A stretch of DNA of 64,000 nt from Dirofilaria immitis (GCA_024305405.1 JAKNDB010000068.1:6811501-6875500); one strand, 5' to 3'; shown: positions 19,801 through 35,000, counted from the stretch's first letter. The notes: generated by a model from the sequence alone, not told the origin. Numbers and translations: made by a program.

Positions 19801-20099
19801 TTCGAGGAGATATCTAAAAACAAAATGGCTGAATAGCAAATGAACATAAAATTAAAATAAGATTAAGAAGTCCCATCGGATTTAAAATGAAAATAGGCCT
19901 ACGTTTCATTACATAGATCTTCTTTAAGCTTAATTTAGCAGTAAACAATGACGAAGAAGCAAAAACAATGCACGCTTGGATAGACTTCAGTTAATTTCCA
20001 TGATCGAGACTTCGTGACTTCTATTTCGTAACATTAATATAGTGTTTTTTTTTGCTAAAAACTTTATAAATTTTCTGATTTTTTAAAATTTTTTTAAGT

Positions 20100-23000
20100 A
20101 TGGATCGTCTCGTAGCCCGTATTAAACAACAGGGCCGTTTAAAACAGTTCTCTGATGCATTACTTTTACTATCCTCGGAAAAAGCGATTGCAAACTGAAA
20201 CAGATTGCAAATAGAGTTTTACGTAACAATTTATGCATTTAAGCTTTAATTCTAAGGTTTGAAATTAAAAACTAATTATTTGTTTGCTTGATATTTTGAT
20301 GTACTTTCTTAGCCTCAACTTCGTCATAACTTAATCGATGAGATATATCTTAATATTAATGATTAATATTATTGCTTATAATAGTTAGATATAATAGGCT
20401 TTCGCTAATTACTCGAAATTTCACCAAACTATTTAAGAATTTCGAATAAAGCAAATTTTGATAAAAGCGAATATAAGTAGTGAAAAATATCTTAAATTAA
20501 TTAGCAATTTAGTCTTGCATTATCTCAAGATAAATGAGTTAAATTTTTACAATATCTGCTTGATAACAAAGAATTAGTTCATTATAAAAACTTACTTTTC
20601 AGATGCACAGATAACATAAAATTTAAAAGGAAAATATTGCTCATATCTATAAATTTGAGAAGTGTAATAGTAAATGAAATTTAAAATTAATGATAATAAA
20701 TGGATTCAAAATATTGCATAAAACAGCATTTCTACATCTTTTCAATTTTTCATAAACTCTTTGCTCGTTTCCATTGATTTCCTTCTTATCCGAAATTTTT
20801 ATAAACTCTTTACACCATTTTTGTAAACTAAAAGTATGAAAGACTTTTTTAATTGAAAATTAAAAATTTCTTTAATTTTATAAAATAATTTACCAAATAA
20901 GAGATATAAGTTTTATGGACACTTTTTCCTTTTTTCCATACCGATTAAATTTCATTTTAAAAGGAAAAAATTAAATGTGTTTACAATAATAAACATTCTT
21001 TCGTCTTCTCAGAATTTGTTTTAATTTTATTACAAAATTTTCGAATAATAAATTTTATTTTGAAATTGCGTAAGAAATTATTTATTCTATTTACTAAATT
21101 TTGTAAAATGAATTTTTTCCTGTTAAGATTAGATGTTGTCTGAGTGGAAAACAAACTATTACAGTAAAAAGCTTTTAATTATTACAATAGAATGAATGAA
21201 ATCGATAATATAAATAAGATGGAACAATGATACGAATTAAAACTGGCTTAGATGAATTTTATTGAATTTAAATTCAATAAGTAGTTGAAAAATATTGTAG
21301 AAATGCATGAAGCAGTGTTGCACAGTAATAGGGACAGTCCATTAGCGAATCAATATTAAGGCCTAGAAAACAGTCGAAGAAATCTTAGGAGTTTCAAGCG
21401 GCTAATCTCAATTGTTTTCAAATATTTTTCCTTTTTCACTTCGAGAAGTCAATAATACTTCCGCTGAATGATCAATTGATTAGGAATGAAAGTACAATTA
21501 TTAGTTAGCCGTTTTTGATTTCATCATTCAAAATACAGTGCAATATACTTTCACTTTTATTTTACAGTATTTCAAAGTGGCGATCACATCTTTTACTGGT
21601 ATTTGCTTCTATCTGGTGAAGTCCAACTTTTCCGCTCAACGGCAAAGTTAGTTTTTCTTCTCATTTTCTTTTCTTTTTTAAGTTTTTAAAAAGAAATTTT
21701 TACGAATGGTGGAGCATGATGTATTTACTCAATATATATATTTGCATGGGTTAAGAGAATAAATGATTGATAACCGGTAAAAATTCGCCACTCAAACTTT
21801 TGTCATATCAACAAATAGAAATAAGAGAGAACTTCGAGTCTTAACTTCGAGTAATTTATTTTTCTATTTTCTAAATTAGAACAAACGAACCTAAAAATAT
21901 GAAATATTTGTGGTATAGATTGTAAGACATTTCACTGTCAGTATAAATGATAATTTTCATCCTTATTCGAAAAATTTTCTTAAATTTTCCCAAAATTCCT
22001 TGCGAAGAATTACGAAAAATAAAAAATAAGAATGAGTTCATATCAAGTTGTTAGTTGGAAAAAATGAATGTTTATACCTACTTTCTTTTTTTATAACGCT
22101 CTTTGATCTTTTGGAGTGGAATATGAGGAAGACATTTTATCTCAACACTTTTTCTATATAGTATGGAGCTATAAGGTTTTTATCTCTAATGTTTTGAATA
22201 AACAATCATTCAGATATATTATGAAATAAGCTATAAGGTAGGATTAAAAATAAATAAAAATAGTTCATCTACTTTTTGCGCATATTGTATAAATAAATTC
22301 TTGAATAATTGAGATATTACTAGTATGAAATAATGAGTTTCGATGAGATCAACATAAGTAGGTCCTATTGAAAATGGTATTCTTTGATACTGTTTCATTG
22401 TGCAATATTCTAGTGAACTTTGAACTTCTGTACCTAACCTAACCAGTATAATAAAATTGAGCCAATAAATGAAATTAATAAACCATAAACCGGTTGAATA
22501 TTCGATACTATATATTCCTTATGGTGACTATCGCATACTGGACATGGTCAATTGTTGAAGGAGGCCTATGATGCACGACTCTTCTTTCAAGCTACTATCC
22601 GCGATAGGCTTCATCTGTCTATTGGCTTTTATTTTCAATCCTATATTTAGTATGAAATTAATCTGTTCTATCTTTTTTCTATTCTCAAAAAAGCTTCACT
22701 GTTTTAACCTTTCAAGTTAAACAGAGCGTTAGGCAAACACTCCGTTCTTCGAAGTTTTGCAACGGAAAACCACCAGCGGTTAGAAGTATTAATTATTCAC
22801 TAAACAATGATTGCTTAATAGACCTTAGATTTTATTTCATTAAAATCAATAATCAGTAAAGACCTTTGGTCAGTTAACTTTCTTTCATTCTTTTCTAAGG
22901 CCTATATTGCTACATATGCTTTGTTTTTTTGGACAGTAGATTTAGAATATCATGCCAAAGATCATGCTAGAATCTCAAGAGGATCATTTAAATCCTTTCA

Positions 23001-26000
23001 CGCAAGTTGTTGAAAATAGAATACGTGGAAAGACAAACAAAGATAAGCTGATGTCACCTATTTTCAGAATGAACGTATAATCGAGACATTACAACCAATT
23101 TCTCTGTTCGGTGAACTATCAATTTCACGGCATTCCTGTTCAGCACGTGTTATTCGTTCAGCTGAAATTGTCACCATCAATCAAAGTCATTTCATCGCCA
23201 TTTATAATGTTTGTATTATTTATTTTATGATTAATTTTGGCGATAATTAATTAATTATTATTCGTGAATCATTTCTAGACAATGATTCAGCTAATAATTG
23301 CTTCTTTTTCTGTTCTTCGTTTTATTGTCCCATCGGAATTATCGATGATGTAAAAGAACTCTTTATTAAATAGGATTACGAATAACATTGAGAGAAATTG
23401 AACAAGAAAAACTATGGAAAGTAAATGAAAAGAACTTTACGATTGTATAATTATATTTAGGTGACTTTTCAACTTGCGATATATGAATGACATCATTTAA
23501 AAAATAAATTTTCTGAATATTAGTTTAGGTGACTTTTCAACTTGCGATATATCTCAATATTAGTTTAGGTAACTTTTCAACTTGCGATATATGAATGACA
23601 TCATTTAAAAAAATAAATTTTCTGAATATTAGTTTAAAATGTAGAAAAAGATTCCTTTTGGCAAGAAAATTTCAGGAATTTTAGAATTCTAATTTTGTGT
23701 CATAGCATCATTTCCATCATTCATTTTCCATAATTCTGTTGTGTTATGGAAATTTTTGAAAAATCTGGTATATATGAAAGGGTTGCGTGTGAAATATTTG
23801 GATTCAATTTGCATAATTTAATGAATCTCTGTGAAGTTGCTTTAGTCAATGCATTACAATATTAATATTAAGTCAATGCATGACAATATTAAGATATATT
23901 TTGCACTATTCATATTTCAGTGTATAATCAACTTTTATTTCAAAGAATTTATTTCCACTTGCAATAAATAAATTAAAAGTGCTAAGATTCATTAAGAGTG
24001 GATGAATGCGACAAGATTAATTGGTTTTGAATGAATTCATGATAACTTAAAGATCAGGATGTTTAATAATATCCTGACATTATATAATGATTTATGATGC
24101 GCTTAAATCTTTCATACAAAACTCAGATTAGCCACTAAATTACAGTAAGAAGATGATGGAGAGTAGAAAGATTATTTTTCTGAAAATCTAACATTCAATT
24201 TTGAAAAAAAATTATACTTACTGGGAGTACCAATACGATTGTTAGAATTGTTTTTGGCAAACAAAAGATTTATGCTTACTACTAATATAATATAAATAAA
24301 TAGTTATATACAAATGAGTCTTTTCTTTGTGCCAAAAAATCCTGATGTTTCAATCTTATTGAAATCGCTTAAAACTATACCATTCCTTTATCAATTTGTC
24401 TTCTTTCTTTTGCTTTCCTATCACTTCGTCGTCGTTTTTTTCAAATCATTAATATCAATAAAATATTTCCTTTTCTTAGGTTTTTATTTGCATTATTTAC
24501 GCCATATTTTTTTAAAATTGCAATTATTTAGATTATCTAGAAATTTAGTAAATTTTGATATATTTTATATGGAAAAGTCTGGAAACCAAATTATTATATC
24601 TATCAATTGCGTGAAATGTTTTACACTGATTTTCTTCAAACTAATTTATAAAGAATATACGTTTTATGAAATTGTTTGCAGTCCGGAAATTCCGAATTTC
24701 GCAAATATTCTCTATTTCTAACTGATGCATATAGCACCTGTCAGATTTTTTCCAACAATCAATCTATCGCTCATTAGTTTTCAATTTATTCTTATACTTA
24801 GCTATTAAAGGAAATAATAATAAAAGTAACAAAATATTTCTTTTTATCATTCAATTTCTAACTCATAGGCTTTCTTCTTTAAATCTCTCTCTTTGCTTCT
24901 CTTTCAAAAAATTTCCAACCCTTTCGAAAAATAATTTGAATAAAATTTTATAGCGCTATCGAAATTGACTGTTAATGTTGAATGGAACATTCTGATATGC
25001 ATCCTAGTATTATTTCCTCAGTTTCATTCACTATTACTATTACTACTATCTAAATTAACTAGTACACCTGTGGGGTAATAGTAAAATTTAATTATTTACC
25101 TATTTATCTATATATATGCTTAAAGCAGAACAATTAACAAATTTCCCTTCCTACTGCTATTATATCATATCTTTTACATGCATTTTCTGAATATACTCGG
25201 AACGAGCTAATTAAATTTATTACAGAATCACGTGGATAATCTGCAGCCATACATTGTCAGTCATGCAAGATCTTATCTCTGATAAGATTAGTTTGTTTTT
25301 TCTTTTCTTATTCATAGAAATTTCATTTCAAGATAAATATTTCTATCACTCAAGCTAATTTTCATCATTATCTTAAGAAACCATTTGTTTTTGTCTTTAG
25401 TACATAATTTATATGAACATTTATATTGTATCACAGCACATGTCATAGCATCATGAATTATGTTTTATCTAAAATGTGCTATATTTAGAAACTTTGAGCT
25501 TTCAAATACTTTAAATAGCTAAAAAAGATGGTCCAAGAAGAGCAATTACTCTTAAACTAGTGAATGACCTAAAATATCTAAAATCTACCAATTTCACTAT
25601 TGTTTAGTCCATTTATTGATGTCAACAATTAAATATGGAATATTTAATCAAGCATAAAATTTAACGTAATCTTCTTAGAATTAGAATGAGTCTGTAACAA
25701 AGTCAAAAATATCGCAGTTTTTGGAAAGTCAAATGTTTCATAGGGACAGACGAGATAATTCTAAAGAGAAATTATCTGATTGATATAATTATCTTTTGGA
25801 TAGCTAAACATCAGAAAAATGAACTAATATGAAGTGCAATGAACTAATATGAAGTGCCTTTTTCTTCCAAAATTTTCTTTCCAGAGGAAATTAAAAATCG
25901 CTTATGTTTTATCAGTTTAACTATTAAGATTTCTCTATCATTTATGATCGATAGATTGTATAATGGCTGAATTCATTTCATATTTCTCAACGATTTTTAT

Positions 26001-29000
26001 AAGTTAATAAGTTGTAAAAAAATTATGCTGGTCATGCTATTTAGTACTATTCACGCAAGGATGTTTGCGTAATAGAAAGCAGATTAAAATTAAATTGAAT
26101 TTGGGCTCTCTAAACAATGAATCAAAATTAGAGCAGAAGTGTAAGTGAAAATTCTATCAAGAGTTGGATATTGTATTTGTTGTAATATAGAAATTTGCAA
26201 TGATGCTCATTAATTTATTCCACTAATTATTTAATGAATATTTAAACTAATTAACTGGTGATGAAAATTTTCAACTAATTAATTTTCAACTAATTAACTC
26301 TTTTTTGAAATTAACTGGTGAAGAAAATTTGATATTTGCAGTATATAAATAACTATTGACTCTGGTAAGATAATCAAGTGCTTACAAAAACCTTTTAAAG
26401 AGTTATTGATATGGAAGTATATCAACTAAAGTGATATCATTAAATTATTATCTAGCGATGACTGAATGACTTCATCTGATTCACACTCTTTCTGATTCTG
26501 TTATATGCCTTCATTATTAGTTTATTTCGGCTTCATCCAACGATTGATTGCCCGAAATGCAAGTTAATAATTTTTGCAGATTACAAAGTAGCAGGATTGG
26601 TTCCCAAAGCTACAAAAAAGACATAGTATCAGGCTTGAAGGTGATGTAATGACGGACTTCAATCAACCTGGCGAGTATATTATGACGATTGGAAGTAAAA
26701 TTGAAATTAAAAAAAAATTTCTTTGAACATTTTTCTTGTTTTGGAGAATCAATACTGAGAAACATGCGGGATGTAAAGATATGGAGAGATTTTGAAGCAA
26801 GTAAATGCTCTGAAAATAGGAAACTGAGAAACCATTATGCTGAATTTATTTCATTTTCAACAATAATAATGATAAATTATTGACAAGGCTGAGCAGCATA
26901 GAAATGATTAGGTAGACCGGAAAGTTAGGCGCATTTATGTTTTTAGATGAAAAGCATAAAAATTATGCATTGATATAAATATAATGCTAAGAATAATGTC
27001 TTTAAAACTCTATCGTCAACATCTTTAAAACTCTATTCAAGTTACTTTAAACTGAATTGGAACTTGAATCAAATTGCTAAACTTTTCTACAGATGGAAAA
27101 ATGGCGTACAATTTTTACGAAATACAACAATGTAACAATGAAATTGCGAATAACATGCGATATGAATCAAATGTAACTACTGCTAATATTGACAACGAAG
27201 CGCAATATGATTGGAATTCGCCTTCAAGTTATTTTGAGCTCAATAATTCTGCTGTAAGTGTACAGAGTTTTTTTTTTTTTTTAACAGATTTTTCATTATC
27301 CTAATATTGAAATATCTGTGTTAACTCAATGAAATATATGTCCTTCTATTGCATTACGTATTCAAAAGTCAGAATTTCATTTATATTATTTATAGAAGAT
27401 AAATAATGATGTTATCTTGTTAGTCAACGAATTTAATTGAAATTACTATTAATAATAAGAGTAAAATTTTGAAAATATAGCTCTTATCAGACAACTTTTA
27501 ATTATACTTTTTGTTTCAAATTTACAGTCACTGGAATCGAGAATCCATCAAGCAGGATATATTCTTAAACAGAGTATGGAACTAAGTAATCCACATCTCA
27601 TCAGTGATCGTAAAGGACATCTTCAGGTTTTTTCTAGAATTCAAAAATTAATTTGCATTAAGGACTCTATTACATTATTAAATTCTAAGCAAAATAAAGA
27701 AAATGATCCGAATTAATCTGAAATATAAAAAGTACTAAGGAAATCAAAAATGACGATAAAAATGAAGCCTATCATTCCTATCATTAACGAAAGAGCTGAT
27801 TAAGAAATATTTTTTTGTGGATTCTCAGATCCAATTTAAGCCTAAGACTAATGGGCTTCAAAATTTTCTGAATTAGATCTTAATTAATCGTACAGGGGAT
27901 AATGTGTAATATGATAATGGATTTTATCTTCATTTGTTTATCTTTTTTATCTATTCTTCTCTTGTCTCTTCAATTCATTTTATTCCTTTAATTGTAGTAA
28001 TTTTTTTCCCTGTCACATATAAAACTTAATGACTCTCGAACTGAAGTTATTAAGTTTTCAAGCAAACGAGGGCTTTTGCTGAAATAATATATTAATTTTT
28101 CATCTTCATATCATATAATTAACTTTGTAACAAAATTAATTATATGAGATTTAGTTAACTTAATTAAAAAAGCCGAAATTAATCATTGTAATTTAATTAA
28201 AAATTCAAAATCAATAGAACGAGAATTATTTTCAGACATTCTTATCATGTATGATTGGTACGGAAATGGTTGATTGGTTGAGTACTCTCGCTGCCGAAAC
28301 ATTGAATTCAACTAAAAACATATCATTAACACGTTTTCAAATAGTCGGCATGTGGCAAGCATTATTGGAAAATGGTGTGATTTCACACGGTAAGCAAATT
28401 TCATTTAAATTTTCATCTTCTCCTGATCTTCTGGCTATTGTTTGCTTAGCAAATCTTCTTTCTAACATTGGAAGAGTTTTTTTTTTTTTTTTTACTGCTT
28501 AAAATAATTGCAAAAGCATATTGAACATGAAATGACAGACCTCAAACCATATCTTAATAAATGTTAAGATGGTTAATAGATGAAAATGAAAATATAAAAT
28601 TCATATAGCATGTGTCGGGGTTTTTCACCGAACCATTTCGAGGCTTGTGAGATTTTGAATTAGTAAGTTTGCAAATCAAAAATTGCACTTTTCTTGCTCG
28701 TATAAAAAAATGTTCAAGAACAATATAGTACATTATTTAGAATTGGCATTCCCGTTTTACATCAGGAAAGCGCACTTTTAGTAGATGCAAAGCTGATGCC
28801 AACTTAAAACAAAAATTTTTAAATTAAAAAATTTAATTTTCATATAGAAATTTCTATCCATGAAGATATGTTGGATAGAAAAAAGATGATAGAGTTATTG
28901 TTTCAAAAGTAAAATTATTATATTTCTAGAAATATATTAATCAAAATTTGATATACAAATTTTGACGATCACATCTATTATTTTTCAGTAAGTAACGAAT

Positions 29001-32000
29001 TGCAATTTGCCGACAAACATATTTTTATCATTGGACTATTGGTACCTCAAGTAACGTCCAAATTAGGTACTTTTATTTATAAAAATATTATTCTTACGAT
29101 CTTAGTGCATATTTCTCAACACCCCATTTCTCGATCAGAAAAATTAGATTTTTAATAAATTTCTGCAAAATAGAAGACGTTGTACGAAATTTGCATCAGA
29201 TGTGTAAGTATCAGATTTTACGTAAATGCATACGTCTAAAACATTTATCATTTGGTAACGTGTCTTATCTAGGGGATAATATAATATATTTTTGTTTTAT
29301 TTTACTTATTAAACTTTAACTTTCAACTGATCTTTGTTAATTGATTATATTGTTCTATTTAGTAAATTCAATAAATTTTATAAACTAATAGTAATTAACC
29401 AAATTATTTGATGAATTATTCAATAAATTAATGATATTTTCGGAAACTTAATTGTAGTTATAAAAATTGTTTTGAAGCGGAAATAAAAGTTTTTCTCATC
29501 AGTTGATGAGAGTTATATATTCTAAAGTCCAGGTTAACAACCGGTGTAGTATTTGATGCAGAGCACGATACGGCACCACTTATTAGTGATATTGCTGCAG
29601 CCATATTTTTCCTCAGTACTGTTGGACCTGATTCGTTATTTCGCATGATTCTCTGCAAACCGTCTGTTTGATTGATCTCTTCAAATTAATCAATTTTTAT
29701 TTAAAAACTGAGAAAAGAATGAAATAAAGTGAAAAGATAATTTTAGATGGTAAAAATTGGAAAAAAAATGCTATTTTTAGATTCATGTTAAATTAACTTA
29801 ATACTTTTAATATTCTGCTGAGATTTGTTAAATTTTAATATCTTTTTAGACCATCGGAGCGTACGTTGCAAGAACTTGAACACGTGTACGGGGAACTGTT
29901 ACATGTAAAAGCATTAACACATTTGAGTACCATGGTGAAACGTGAATTAGCTGCAGTTGTTTTTTCGAACAGCACCAACATGCTGGGCATGTATTGTTTA
30001 GACAAGGTGATGCGGGTAATTGCTGGTATATTGTCCTCAAAGGATCCGTTGATGTTATCATACGCGGAAAAGTATGTCTTTTTAATATAAAATTATCAAA
30101 ACTTCAATAGTCTTTAGCTCTAGCTAAGATTGTTTCCAATTTCTCGAATTCTTTGATCCAAATTTTTGAATTCATTCCACTTAATGATATTTCTTTATTA
30201 TTAGTATTAATGAATGGTGTCTAAATTGCTAGCGAATAGTAGCTAAATAAAATTAGAGATCAAAATTATAGGTTAAGTTTTGTAATAATCTAGATATATA
30301 ATATAATCTTCCAATAAACTTCCGCATTTTTCTTCTTTTTGCTCCTTTCAATATAATTAATTTCTCGAAAATCATAAGTAGAGTTTGAGAAATATGTCAA
30401 GCAAAATGTCGAAAATTAGAAAACAAGCTGAAGCTTATATAAACAGATTATTGCTTAAGTAAGTTTATAAAATATATCCAAATAATATTTATTCATATAA
30501 GGTATGAATCGTTCCCATATCCACATTCTTTGATAATGCTTACTTTTCTTGGAATTTATCTTTCATATTTTTGTTATTGCTAAATTTTGTCCATGCACAT
30601 TTATTCTATCTTTTATCAAGCTAAATGATTTATCAAGCTAAATGATCTATCTGTTTAAATGATAAATTTATGACCACTTGTACATAATTTATCCTGTAAA
30701 TGAGTAACTTTTTTTTCGTATTAGCTATGATCAAATTTAGAAAAATGAATGCACGCCTCATTAATACAAATGAATTGCATGCCTCATTAGTGATAATTGA
30801 TAAAAGTGAAGCAACCATTCCATCTTACATATTGCAAAGGAATTTGATAAAAAGTAGGTTATATGAAATTAAACATTTTATCCAAAATCATATTTTAAAA
30901 AGATGACTTTTGAATTCCTCTTTATGTACGAAAATTGTTGCAGTGTAATCACAGTAAGATAGCATAACTTATTTGCTCAATTCAGCAAATGTTCAGCCAA
31001 GGATTTCGGAGTTTTGCTACTCGTGATTGTATTCCCAAGAGATGTCAAAATAATTTCTCCTTTCTTTCATCCTACCTCTCGCAAGCGCTATTTTATTATA
31101 TTTTTTGAAAAAAAGAAAACTTTGCTGCTTTGTTTACTTTGTAATGCTGATGATAACTAAATTGGTAATAAACTGACTAATTTTTGACATGATATTTGCG
31201 CTGATATTAATATGTTGATGATAGGAATGATAGAAATTGCATTTATAATGACGATAAGCCGTCTGTCTCCTAAATTCAGGGTGTCGTTTGTACTCTTCGT
31301 GAAGGTGACGACTTCGGTAAATTAGCTTTGGTAAACGATGCACCTCGTGCTGCTACAGTAGCCCTTCGAAAAGATAAATCACAGTTTCTACGTGTCGACA
31401 AGAAAGATTTCAATCGGTGAGTTTCTTATAGTTCTGCTTGGAAATAATTGGTAATGTATTATTAAGTCATACCGTTAATATGTCTATATGTCCATTTTTT
31501 TTTTTTTTTATTGTTTTTCGTATGATCTGAAGGCTTGCTAAATTTCTGAAAATAAATTCAATTTTCAAAATTATCGTAGTATTCAGTTGAGTAAAATTTA
31601 ACGTTAAGTAAATTGAGTTTCAGAAATCATTTTTGAGATTTAGGCAAATCATTATTTCAAAAGAATTTGAAAAAGGTTTTAAAGTTTGCTAATAAGACAT
31701 TGCTGTAAACGCATTGGCATTGCTTCAGTGCAGTTACATGCAAATTACTAATTTAAATGGATTGTGGTGTCCAATTCCCTCTAGTTTTTTATATGCCAAG
31801 GTTTGAAGTTGAACTTCTAATTTATGCAAAATTTGAAAATTACATTTCATCCATATTTTCAATAATTTTATCCTTTGATGATACGAATAAGTGTATTAGA
31901 TGCTGAAAAATGAACAGATTGTGGGTGGCATTTTCGGAAGATAGAATAAGAAACAGTGGGGATTGTTTGTAATGACCGTAGTGGATTGTTTTCTTCATTG

Positions 32001-35000
32001 ATTTTAATTGTATTTGACAATATCCAACAAAGTTTTCGAATTCAATGAAAGAAATGGCAAGCTTTAATAAACTGTCTGAAAGAAGGCAATTGTTTAGATT
32101 AAGGCAGATGTAATCTATTATCCACTGTAGTCGATCATTCTCGGAAACGACATTGTTTGTCAAAATTTCCAGTATAAAACGACCGAGCAATTGAATAAAA
32201 TCAATTTTAAAAATTGCGCTTATGCAAGGTTTGACAAACATCTAATATAGTATCCTCTTTGATGTATTAGATTCATTGTTTAGTTGTAGAATTCAGTAAA
32301 TCCAACTGCTTAAATGAATTTTTCTGAATTCAGTAAAATTAGTGAGACTTGAATTTTTAAATAATCAAAATCTCATAAGGACATATATATGTATATGTTT
32401 GATTTCATAATGATATTCCAATCTTTTCGCCTTTTCGCCTTTTTTAAAGGCGAAAAAGAGCAGCGCAGACTTTTTTGAGAAATCGTCATGAAATATATTT
32501 AATTTTTTATTTGTTAAATTTTTCCATAGTGATATAGCTATTAAAGAATGACCTCGATTCGATGTTAACTTTCAGTACAATCCATTAGGAAGGATTTTCA
32601 CTGTGTTATAATCACTTCTGAATTATTGTTCACTTTCATCATTTTTCCATGAACGTGATTCTCTCTTCTGCAAATGAAATTATTCGTTTTTTTAAACAAA
32701 ATAAAAAAATATGACTAGAATTTTATTGAATAAATCTATTTCACTTTAAAAATTAGCATTTTTGAAATTCGTAAGAATTTACGCTTTTTCTAATATTTAC
32801 CAATGAATTATTTATATTAATAAATAGTTCTTAGCTTAAAATCTATTCAATTTTCGAAATCAAATTCTTTCCTGCAATTTTTCTATTTAATTCGTTATGT
32901 ATGCGGAAGGAAGTAATTGTAATGAAATTAAAACATTCGTAGTACTATAACAACAATTACTCGTTTCGGCAATACTGATGTTAAGTGGAATGAGAATTGA
33001 AGGAAGAGAGTCGTAACGTTCTTTTTATTTTTTATTACGTCTGCAATTCACAAACATATCATATTCATCTTCTATATATTTCTTTCTTGTATTCTTATTC
33101 ATTTAAAGTTTTCCTTTTGATGATTACTACTATGAGAAATTCTTCAAAGAGGATTATTTTAATTTCTATGCATTCTAATTTTTTTGCTCTTCAAACCATT
33201 TCAAATTTTAAGATTCCGAATATTACTTTATCCTACCGGAAAAGCTTTTTATACCAATTTTTTCTGGAATCAGTTTCAACTTTACGATGTTTATATGTTC
33301 TTAGCCTAACCAGGGCTGCCTTCTCAACATATCACTCACTCATAGTTTGTGAATGGCTAAGCCATTCTCATATTTATTAGACCGTAATTATTGTTGTAAA
33401 TAATTACCATGGTAGCTATAAAGTGAGCCACGATAGGAAGTATTATATTACCTCATAGACAATGGAAGTAAATTTCATCAAGCGTATCTCGCTTTACTTA
33501 TCAATAGGTCCTATAGGTCCTATTGTCATTAACGTTTATTTCTGCATATTACACTTTTATGTATTTATTGAAACATTTCGGAAATTTCCTGAGTCATTTA
33601 CCCATCAAAATTAATTAGCTAATATGTAGATTTATGATGATTTCTTTTGCATAGTTATTTATCATAACATCATTTATCATAACACATTGAGGATGAATAT
33701 TGAAGTGGGCAGGATATCTTAATTATTTCAGAATACTCTGAAATATACAATGATCTGTCGAATTCATTATGTTACCATTTACCCATCGAAATATTGTCAC
33801 ACTGAATCAATGATGATAAATTTGAACAGATTTCCTCATCAGTGTGCCATGAATGATTGAACACTGTATATAATTGAACCAGAATATATACCAATAATTA
33901 ATCAACTGATAATTTAAGAATAGATATTGACAGTTGCTGATGTCACAATGTGTTTAATATCCTTTCCACGAGAAAAATTGAAAGAAGCAAATGTATGCAA
34001 CTGATCTAATGATAGTAATGAGAAGCTGGGATGGATAGTTACTTCAGAAGATATAGTTGGAATTTGTTCCATTGCGAAATATTTACTGCTTGATAGTTTT
34101 AGAACTAATTCATTCTGTTTACTTCTTTCATCATATATACATTTCGTTAGTCGACTATCATTTACTGAAGTACATTACTAATAAGTTATATGCCTCATTC
34201 ATACATACTCGATTCTTTCCTAATTATTTCTTTGCAATAGGAAATACCCAAAAATTTTAACTTATCAAGGGAACAATAGCGGGCAAAAATCGATCGTTGA
34301 TTTGCCAGATTAAACAGCAATTTAAGAGATCATTGGAACAGAGAGGTTATTTATTGGAATTTTTACAAGGAATATTCAGTTTTCGCGCAATTATTTTTCT
34401 CTACTTAAAGAATATAAGATGCCAGCAGTGATGAATAGGAGGAATTAGATCAATTAATGTTGTTATGTTCCCTGGTAGAGAGGCTACAGCATTTATTTCT
34501 GCACTTTTTATAAGAGATATATTGAGGAGTATGAACTGCTTAACTGATATTAATTATTAAAAATATAATTGAATCTCATTATATTATTCATCTGTTTTTA
34601 CCATGTTTAATTTAGATATGATAAGAATTATTAGTAGTCAGAGGTAGGATACTAACAACAATGGATATGATGATAAATCAGAGGAAGTAAATAATATTCA
34701 TAGCAATAATAAATTAAACTTTATGATTTGAAAACTCTTTACTTTATGAGTAGAGTAATTGGACGCTAAGATTTAGGATGAAATAAAACAAATGTTTTTT
34801 TTTGTTTTTTTGCAGCATTTTACGAGATGTTGAAGCGAACACGGTACGCTTGAAAGAACACGGACAGGATGTGCTCGTGTTAGAGAAAATGAATGATATC
34901 TATCGAACGTTTAACGATATTGCTTATCACGGTTCCCTGGCAGTTGCAGTTAATACGAGAGCAATAGATGCTACCAGAGATTTGGCTGTAGACGTAAGGC

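Larger units (their letters stand above)
10673..20099. other. about 9.4 kb with no supported gene
   Basis: This is A+T-rich sequence with frequent stops in all frames. It holds a (GA)n run near 11526-11546, a hairpin at 12473-12498 and a (CA)n run at 13735-13802. Two more G+C-rich patches look faintly coding: 19211-19285, which follows a GATTTTAG acceptor-like site and reads AIEHHEGHTFIPRLTYF, and 19431-19580, which is open in several frames. I recognise no family in either. No tRNA, rRNA or transposase was seen. Confidence 0.5.

Noticed and set aside
24314..24721. 135-codon plus-strand frame
   Set aside because: Its composition is dominated by Phe, Leu, Ile and Lys as expected of random A+T-rich DNA. 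It has no domain and lies in an epac-1 intron.
27101..27253. ATG at 27101 as the start of epac-1
   Set aside because: Upstream exons at 21568 and 23068 encode the missing cNBD-A and join in phase to 27093 once the A run is corrected, so this ATG is probably internal.
29458..29658. 66-codon minus-strand frame
   Set aside because: It is antisense to the epac-1 exon 29533-29661.
32997..33380. 127-codon plus-strand frame
   Set aside because: Ser/Phe/Tyr-rich with no recognisable domain or splice context, in an epac-1 intron; probably chance.
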